Of a stretch of 41,949 bases of DNA, positions 36,382 through 41,949 are shown one piece after another. The notes beneath the pieces were generated by a model, which was not told where the DNA came from, made no database searches, and worked only from the letters and a program-made list of their open reading frames with translations. How positions within the stretch are numbered: the first letter of the stretch is position 1; each line of letters begins with the position of its first letter. The position numbers and the translations under genes are program-made. The stretch comes from Vairimorpha ceranae (lineage: Eukaryota > Microsporidia > Nosematidae): assembly GCF_000988165.1 (NCBI RefSeq), contig NW_020169331.1, forward strand, positions 1 to 41,949, read 5' to 3'.

Positions 36382-37707
36382 TTATTCGTTATCACCACCA
36401 TTTACGCCACATAATATTTGTTTATACTCATCTTCAAGCATAGCTAAATTTTCACGAGCTTCACTAAATTCTCCTTCTTCCATTCCTTCTCCTACATACC
36501 AGTGAACAAAAGCTCTTTTCGCATACATAAGATCAAATTTCTGGTTAAGTCTTTTCCATGCCTCAGCAATAGCTGTTGTATTACTAAGTGTACATACAGC
36601 CCTAGACACTTCCGCCATAGCTTGTCCTTCTAAAACAGTAGGTTTTCTACTATTAATTCCCACTTTAAAGCCTGTCGGGCACCATTCTACAAATTTAATA
36701 GAGCTTTTAGCTTTAATATTAGCAGTGGCTTTATTGGCCTCCTGAGAATTTACATCTCCCCTAAAAAGTAGACAGCATGCCATATATTTACCTTTTTTTG
36801 TATCACATTTTACCATCTGATTCTGTGGTTCAAAACATGCATTTGTAATTTCTTGTACACTTAACTTTTCATGAGATGCCTTTACTTTACTAAGCATAGG
36901 TGAATAAGCTACTAAAGGAAAGTGTATTCTAGGATAAGGAACTAGATTGGTTTGAAATTCTGTTAAATCAACATTTAAAGATCCTTTAAATCTTAAAGAT
37001 GCAGTAATAGAAGATACTACTTGTGCCACCACTCTATTAATATCAGAATAATGAGGTCTTTCTATTCCTAAGTTTTTACACATATCATAAATAGCTTCAT
37101 TATCAACTAAAAAAGAACAATCACTATGTTCTAATGTAGTATGTGTAGTTAATACACTATTATAAGGCTCTACTACCGCAGTACTAATAGCAGGAGCGGG
37201 ATAAATAGAAAATTCTAGTTTACTTTTTTTACCAAATTCTGCATCTAGCCTGTCCATCAGTAAAGAACCAAATCCCGAACCAGTACCCCCACCAAAACTG
37301 TGAAAGATTAGAAATCCCTGTAGTCCTTCACAATTATCAACCATCCTTCGAATTTGTTCCATGACAGGATCAACTATCTCTTTACCAACAGTGTAATGAC
37401 CCCTTGCATAATTATTTGCAGCATCTTCTTTTCCATGAATTAACTGTGCAGGATGAAATAAATTGCGATAATTAGAAGATTTAATTGAATCAATAACACC
37501 TGGTTCAAGATCTACCATTAAGGTTCTTGGAACATAAGTACCTGCAGATGTCTGTGAAAAAAAAGATTGTGATCCTTCATCCTCCATAGCCATTGAATCA
37601 AGACTACCATCAGGTAAAATACCATGTTCTTTGCAATACAATTCCCAGCATGCATTTCCAATTTGTACACCTGCTTGTCCAATGTGAATTGAAATAATTT
37701 CTCTCAT
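36382..37707 (-). CDS. TUB1: Alpha-tubulin
   Basis: 441 aa, full length. [20 protein letters not shown] at the start, GGGTGSG nucleotide-binding loop, [19 protein letters not shown] with the catalytic Glu that acts on beta-tubulin GTP, and [20 protein letters not shown]. The H1-S2 loop ([16 protein letters not shown]) lacks the acetylatable Lys40, and the C-terminus ends GGDNE without the terminal Tyr. Both suggest loss of these tubulin modifications. CCC lies at 37715-37717. It forms spindle and cytoplasmic microtubules. Confidence 0.97.
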   Translation of the reverse strand: MREIISIHIGQAGVQIGNACWELYCKEHGILPDGSLDSMAMEDEGSQSFFSQTSAGTYVPRTLMVDLEPGVIDSIKSSNYRNLFHPAQLIHGKEDAANNYARGHYTVGKEIVDPVMEQIRRMVDNCEGLQGFLIFHSFGGGTGSGFGSLLMDRLDAEFGKKSKLEFSIYPAPAISTAVVEPYNSVLTTHTTLEHSDCSFLVDNEAIYDMCKNLGIERPHYSDINRVVAQVVSSITASLRFKGSLNVDLTEFQTNLVPYPRIHFPLVAYSPMLSKVKASHEKLSVQEITNACFEPQNQMVKCDTKKGKYMACCLLFRGDVNSQEANKATANIKAKSSIKFVEWCPTGFKVGINSRKPTVLEGQAMAEVSRAVCTLSNTTAIAEAWKRLNQKFDLMYAKRAFVHWYVGEGMEEGEFSEARENLAMLEDEYKQILCGVNGGDNE

Positions 37708-38265
37708 ATTTTTAGGGTAAAAAAAATATTTTATTGAATAGAAAAAACATTAGAGGAATATTTAAAGATTATGAGAAAGTAATAAACATAAAATAAGAAT
37801 AGTTATTTTATGAACAAAACATGGGTTTAATAATATATTACTTATATTAGAATAGAAGAAACAATAATCAGACATGCTGTAATACTACTGTTTGGATTTA
37901 AAGCTATAAGAATATACTAAAATTTATAATTTAATCTTAAAAGACATAAAAATAAAATAATAAAGATTTTGATGGCAAATTAAAAAGTAATATAACTAGA
38001 AAATATATAAATTTGATACTAAAAAATGTAAAAATACAAGGTTACAGAAAAGATTTAAAACTAGAAAGAAACAAACAAATTCATATTTAAATTAAAAAAC
38101 GTGCAACACTGGTTTAATTAATAAGAAGATTTTTTTATTTAGAAAAATGTTTAATATGTCAATATCATACTATACATAAATGATGTATTTGACATTTTCA
38201 CTATTCAAATTATTTCCATGTTTTGCCTTCATAAAATAATATTAGCATTTTAAAATTTATGCTAT
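37708..38265. other. Spacer upstream of alpha-tubulin
   Basis: 558 bp, AT-rich. A short stretch at 37870-37895 read on the minus strand (CCAAACAGTAGTATT) resembles the hairpin-loop part of the dispersed element, but too briefly to call. No gene seen. Confidence 0.4.
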
Positions 38266-38661
38266 TTAAATTTTTTTATTTACTGCGTCGTATCTCTTAT
38301 TTAAAATCTTAAAAGTTGTTTCTAGCACACCACAAAAATCTACATTCCTGTCTATTTCTTTGTACGTTTTTACTTCATTTTTTAAATTTGCAATATTATC
38401 TCTCAATTGCGCCTCTACATAACTCATATCTACCTTTCCCGGCAGTTCTTTTAAAATATTAAAATTATTGCTTATCGAATTAAGATTTTTCTGTAAGGAA
38501 GAAGTTTGTAAATTAATGATTTGTGTATACAGTTCAGTAGAAGAAGGAATAGACATTTTTTCGGGTGTAATGTACACTTGATGAGAAAGACGATGTATAT
38601 TTATTAACTTCTGTTTTACATTTTGAGGCAGGTCTACAAAACGAGTATCTTTTTTAATCAT
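38266..38661 (-). CDS. Coiled-coil protein, possibly Nup58/Nup49-like
   Basis: 131 aa, start 38661 with CCCC one base upstream (38663-38666). FVDLPQNVKQKLINIHRLSH followed by two helical heptad regions (TELYTQIINLQTSSLQKNL; EAQLRDNIANLKNEVKTY). The order recalls the central coiled coil of Nup58/Nup49 in the nuclear pore channel, without FG repeats. Only a weak family call. Divergent from the membrane protein at 38724 with 62 bp between starts. Confidence 0.5.
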   Translation of the reverse strand: MIKKDTRFVDLPQNVKQKLINIHRLSHQVYITPEKMSIPSSTELYTQIINLQTSSLQKNLNSISNNFNILKELPGKVDMSYVEAQLRDNIANLKNEVKTYKEIDRNVDFCGVLETTFKILNKRYDAVNKKI

Positions 38662-38662
38662 T

Positions 38663-38666
38663 GGGG
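38663..38666 (-). promoter_or_regulatory. CCCC start-proximal motif
   Basis: CCCC one base before the ATG at 38661; it shows that the Met three codons upstream is not used. Confidence 0.6.
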
Positions 38667-38723
38667 TCAAATGTTTGAAATTTTAAAACAGTTTTATAAA
38701 TAAATTTCTAAAACAAATAACAA

Positions 38724-39587
38724 ATGGAGCTGTACATCTCGCCTCTGCCTCACTTATTTTCAGTATTTATATTCCTTGCATATTTGATGTATTTTACTAA
38801 AAAAGTTTCTAAAGAACTAAGATCTACTTCTTTTATATGTCAGGAGAAACACTTGAGAAGAAAAAAGATAATATTAACTTTTATGCTATTTTTAACATTA
38901 ATCTCTACACTCGCATACAACACCTTTGCGGCATTTATTGGCTGCAGAAAATCTATACTGATGTATAGATCTGCAAGTACAAATGAAATATATGAAATTT
39001 TAAAATATCTAGAAATATTTAGTGAAACAATCTTAAAATCTTCGCTTTTCTTCTCGCTAATAATTTTACTACCTTTAGTGAATTCAAGAACTCCGAACGA
39101 AAAAATCAAATTTCTATATTTTTATTCTTTTGTAAGAATACCTTTATATCTATTAATTTTAAAGCTTTTGAAGGATTATCAATATTTTAAAATGTTTGTA
39201 CTGGAAATACTACAAATATCAGATGCTTATCTTCTTGTAACTTTATTTATGGAAATATGTATTAAAAAAAAAGTAGTCGAAGACTTTAATTTAATTGAGA
39301 CATACGAGCATGAATACATATATTTAAAAGTTATAAAAAAATGTAAGATTATAATAGTGGAAATATTACTAGAAATACTTTCAAGGTCATTTTTAATTTA
39401 TATTATGGTATCACAAGTAAGTAATACTATCTTATACATGACATTACTTTATATTATAAAAGTTATGTATATGCAATTTATGATAAAAAGTATGATTTCT
39501 GTGATATTTTGTAAAGAACAAGAAATGTTTAACAATTTAATAAATTTTACAGAAGTGAAGGAAGAATTAAATAAAAGAAAATTATAA
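38724..39587 (+). CDS. Polytopic membrane protein, unrecognised
   Basis: 287 aa with about seven hydrophobic helices (near 8-26, 50-72, 110-126, 134-154, 162-182, 213-236, 240-268). A short basic loop follows helix 1 (RRKK at 47-50). The soluble C-terminus is charged (EVKEELNKRKL). No transporter or receptor motif recognised. No CCC motif. Its stop codon (39585-39587) overlaps the terminator of the convergent tRNA-Ile gene. Confidence 0.65.
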   Translation: MELYISPLPHLFSVFIFLAYLMYFTKKVSKELRSTSFICQEKHLRRKKIILTFMLFLTLISTLAYNTFAAFIGCRKSILMYRSASTNEIYEILKYLEIFSETILKSSLFFSLIILLPLVNSRTPNEKIKFLYFYSFVRIPLYLLILKLLKDYQYFKMFVLEILQISDAYLLVTLFMEICIKKKVVEDFNLIETYEHEYIYLKVIKKCKIIIVEILLEILSRSFLIYIMVSQVSNTILYMTLLYIIKVMYMQFMIKSMISVIFCKEQEMFNNLINFTEVKEELNKRKL

Positions 39588-39590
39588 AAA
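39586..39590 (-). terminator. Pol III T-run after tRNA-Ile
   Basis: Five T on the minus strand directly after the discriminator base; two of these bases belong to the TAA stop of the plus-strand gene. Confidence 0.8.
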
Positions 39591-39664
39591 TGCTCTGACT
39601 GGGGATCGAACCCAGGGCCTTCGCGTTATTAGCACGACGCTCTAAACCGCTGAGCTACCAGAGC
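39591..39664 (-). tRNA. tRNA-Ile (AAU)
   Basis: A 74-nt cloverleaf on the minus strand. Acceptor GCTCTGG/TCAGAGC, discriminator A. D-arm TAGCTCAGCGGTTTAGAGC. Anticodon stem TCGTG/CGCGA, loop CTAATAA, anticodon AAT (read as inosine-AU). T-arm CTGGG-TTCGATC-CCCAG. No intron. Confidence 0.96.
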
Positions 39665-39808
39665 GTACCTATCATTTTGTAAAAATTTTAAGTAAAGTAT
39701 ATTAGATATTTTAATTAAATAAATTAATATAATTGTCACATAATTTTATTGACTAATAAATTATAAATTAATACTTTTATTTCAAATATAAACTGTATTC
39801 TCTAGAAG

Positions 39809-40819
39809 CTAAATGTCTGATAATCCCAATGATTCAATCTCGTCTATAAAATCTGATACAGTCAGTTTTTTTTTATGAACTGACTCGTTTAAAAATATTT
39901 TCCATTTCTTTGTACCCTTTTGTCCATGTAAAATGTTTTGTAAAGGATTTAAAATTCTAAATGTTATAGGTTTAGATAATTCAAACTTATTTAAATATTT
40001 TTTTACTACTGAAAAAATAGTATCTTGTGATGACTCATGTAAATAATTTTCAAAGGATCTAAACACTAAAATATTTTTAATAGCTTCTCTACCAATCATT
40101 ATTCCATCTAAAGTTAAATTATTATTACAAAATAATTTATTAAAATCTGCTATTTTTTTTAATCCACCGTTGAGTATAAATAAAACATGCGGAAATTCTT
40201 CTTTAATTTTGTAGACAAAGCTATAATTAAGAGGTGGAATATTTCTATTCTGCTTGGGGGATAACCCTAGCAACCAACATTTTCTAGCGTGTACGTAAAA
40301 CTTTTTTACTGGTGTATTTTTCACTAAAAAATGGACAAAATCACGAAAAAATTCGTATGTATCATAGTTATCTACTCCTGTACGTATTTTTAACGAAAGT
40401 ACTATATCACACTTTTTATACACAGAATTAATAATTTCTGATATTAATTCTTTATTTTTCATAAGTACTGCGCCAAAACATCCTTTCTGCACTCTTGTGC
40501 TTGGGCATCCTACATTCAGATTAAAATGTTTACACCCCACGTCTTTTAAAACACAAATCGCATTTACAATTTCGTTTACGTCCGAACCGCCGATTTGTAC
40601 AACTGTTCGTTCATCGATATCACCAAGTCTTTCAATAAGCTTTTCTTTGTCGATATGAATTACAGTATTTGCAACTATTAACTCTGTAAATAATATTGTA
40701 TGCTCCGACGTTAATCTTACGAATCGCCTGAAGTTGGCAGTTGTGACATCAAGCATTGGAGCAAGGCAAATTTCTTTAGTTTTAAAATTTTCTGAGTTGA
40801 TGCCAGTGCTTAAATCCAT
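39809..40819 (-). CDS. dusA: Bacterial-type tRNA-dihydrouridine synthase DusA
   Basis: 336 aa, start ATG overlapping the end of a CCC signal (CCCATGG, 40820-40822). TIM-barrel flavoenzyme: CLAPMLDVTTANFRRFVR, VQIGGSD, FNLNVGCPSTRVQKGCFGA with the family's conserved cysteines Cys105 and Cys114, IRTGVDNYDTYEFFRDFV, HARKCWLLGLSPKQNR, PHVLFILNGG, DGIMIGREA. HARK.WL.GLSPK.NR and PPL.Y are DusA hallmarks (bacterial U20/U20a enzyme); typical fungal Dus1-4 lack them. It reduces uridines in the tRNA D-loop with FMN and NADPH. The composition matches the host. Likely an ancient bacterial or algal acquisition. Confidence 0.92.
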   Translation of the reverse strand: MDLSTGINSENFKTKEICLAPMLDVTTANFRRFVRLTSEHTILFTELIVANTVIHIDKEKLIERLGDIDERTVVQIGGSDVNEIVNAICVLKDVGCKHFNLNVGCPSTRVQKGCFGAVLMKNKELISEIINSVYKKCDIVLSLKIRTGVDNYDTYEFFRDFVHFLVKNTPVKKFYVHARKCWLLGLSPKQNRNIPPLNYSFVYKIKEEFPHVLFILNGGLKKIADFNKLFCNNNLTLDGIMIGREAIKNILVFRSFENYLHESSQDTIFSVVKKYLNKFELSKPITFRILNPLQNILHGQKGTKKWKIFLNESVHKKKLTVSDFIDEIESLGLSDI

Positions 40820-41577
40820 GGGTAAAATTTAAATAATTTTGTTAGAAAATTTACCAACAAGTATAAACTGCATATTTTAAGTGTAAAAATAAAAAAATGT
40901 TGATTGCACAGCAAAATTTTCCGTTTTCAATATACTTTACAAATGTGTAAAGAAATAATTGTTATTTTTTTAAAAAATTAAAAAAATATAATAATAAAGA
41001 TATATAAGTAATATAACAAAAAATTTTGTATCTGTAAACTAAGCTAATTAAATAGGTTGCACCATTTTAACAGATTCAAAAGATGCTTATAAGTAAATTT
41101 TTGATCTCTGAAATGGAAGGCTTGAAAAAATTATAAAAGATTTTAATTGCAGTGTTAATAAAATGTATTTACATAATTTTTTAGTGTAATTGCAGACAAA
41201 GAAACAAAAAAAGCCGCAAGGAAATAATTTTTACGAAATAGGAAAAAAAATATACTTAAAAATATAACTATGGATTTTGTGAGTATAATGTCTTTAAGAC
41301 GTTTATTTTACATTACGCTCAATAAGCGTTTATAAAAATTTTTTGAAAAAACGTCGGAACCCAAAACAAATATATAAAATTTTTTTCTATTCAAAAGTGG
41401 TAAAAAAATTAAAGCTCAAATATTTCACTAATTTTATAAATTACAATGCTACTATTCAATAATATATTTTTTTAATATTTTTGATACGTTTACATCTGTT
41501 TTAATTCTTATATTTTTACAAAATATAAAATAATTTAAAATTTTTTTAAGATCTATTTATACTTTAAACCCATTCTT
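40820..41577. other. Spacer with a small nested inverted repeat
   Basis: 758 bp, AT-rich, no gene. 41298-41355 contains nested arms GACGTTT/AAACGTC enclosing ACGCT/AGCGT, followed by GGAACCC. Its role is unknown. Confidence 0.4.
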
Positions 41578-41769
41578 ATGGTGGGACACCTCAAATTGCG
41601 TGATATTAACTTTATAACAGATCCTTGTCCAAATACTATATCTCCTTGTTTCACTTATATCTTTGATAAAAGCTTTAAAGTACTAAAAACAAGCGTATAC
41701 ATACTTTTAAGTTACCATGATTTTTTTACAAGATTTATAGAATATACGAATTTTTTTAAAAATTTATAA
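41578..41769 (+). CDS. Possible gene start, frameshifted
   Basis: 63-aa open frame from an ATG with CCC at 41569-41571. It ends just after a T7/A5 homopolymer (41751-41762). From 41741 a second frame is open to the window end (41949), overlapping the first. A single extra base in the homopolymer would explain both as one gene of at least 120 codons. No family recognised (MVGHLKLRDINFITDPCP). It could be a pseudogene, a sequencing error, or chance. Confidence 0.35.
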   Translation: MVGHLKLRDINFITDPCPNTISPCFTYIFDKSFKVLKTSVYILLSYHDFFTRFIEYTNFFKNL

Positions 41770-41949
41770 TTCTTTTCTATCTGAATGTATGGTAGAAATA
41801 ATGTTTAATACAACAGATTATGGTATAAAAATACGTCTTCGCGGTATATCTACTAGAATTAGCTATGTTTGTACACTTTATATTGATTTTATATTTAATA
41901 ACCAAGACGAAAGCAGGTATCATTTAGTATATTTACAAATTGAAAAAAA

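Noticed and set aside
37870..37895. Possible third copy of the dispersed hairpin element on the minus strand
   Set aside because: Only about 15 nt match (CAAACAG.AGTATT) and the spacing to the next shared word differs; not beyond chance.

Overview
This window looks like a piece of a microsporidian nuclear genome. It is very AT-rich by eye, with poly-A/T spacers. It holds compact, mostly intronless eukaryotic genes whose proteins are shortened relative to their families: a 45-aa Mpp6-like protein, a 63-aa Cwc25-like protein and a 229-aa CD39-family protein. Most start codons follow a short C-run (CCC to CCCCC, typically 1-15 nt upstream of ATG), as described for microsporidia. One ribosomal protein gene (eL37) has a 30-nt intron directly after its ATG, again a microsporidian habit. 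I cannot fix the genus; an AT-rich lineage that keeps a spliceosome is indicated.

Layout. 1-2260 is a gene-free AT-rich stretch. 2261-4695 (minus) has a CCDC47-like ER membrane protein, a secreted protein with a possible MRH lectin fold, and intron-bearing eL37. 4937-10359 is a full-length DOP1 and a small acidic protein. 11033-16418 holds a small unknown, SmE, a degenerate Hsp70-like secretory protein, proteasome beta6, uL22, APC11 and a divergent ubiquitin-eL40 fusion. 16667-23778 holds a Mei2-like RRM protein, V-ATPase subunit c, an unknown, an Mpp6-like mini-gene, SPB1, eIF5, HMG-CoA reductase and a Cwc25-like mini-protein. 24363-32991 holds an RMD1/DUF155 protein, tRNA-Lys, GFA1, a GSK3-like kinase, a soluble GDA1/CD39-family protein, a formin, an EF-hand remnant, tRNA-Asp and a tiny ORF. 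33036-40819 holds two head-to-head multi-pass membrane proteins 1.5 kb apart, a tail-anchored protein, alpha-tubulin, a coiled-coil (nucleoporin-like) protein, a polytopic membrane protein, tRNA-Ile and a bacterial-type DusA tRNA-dihydrouridine synthase. The last 1.1 kb is sparse and may hold a frameshifted gene.

How the genes work together. The set is mainly core eukaryotic: translation (eL37, uL22, eL40, eIF5, three tRNAs, DusA, SPB1), splicing (SmE, Cwc25-like), protein turnover (beta6, APC11), secretory pathway and membranes (CCDC47-like, MRH-like, Hsp70-like, DOP1, V-ATPase c), cytoskeleton (alpha-tubulin, formin), mevalonate pathway (HMGR), and hexosamine supply for the chitin spore wall (GFA1).

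Two non-coding signals stand out. First, at least six spacers carry their own private degenerate tandem array directly upstream of a minus-strand start codon; some units contain the CCC start signal or a TTTATGC-like word. Second, an approximately 62-nt element occurs twice, 31 kb apart, in gene-free spacers; the second copy folds into a 16-bp hairpin.
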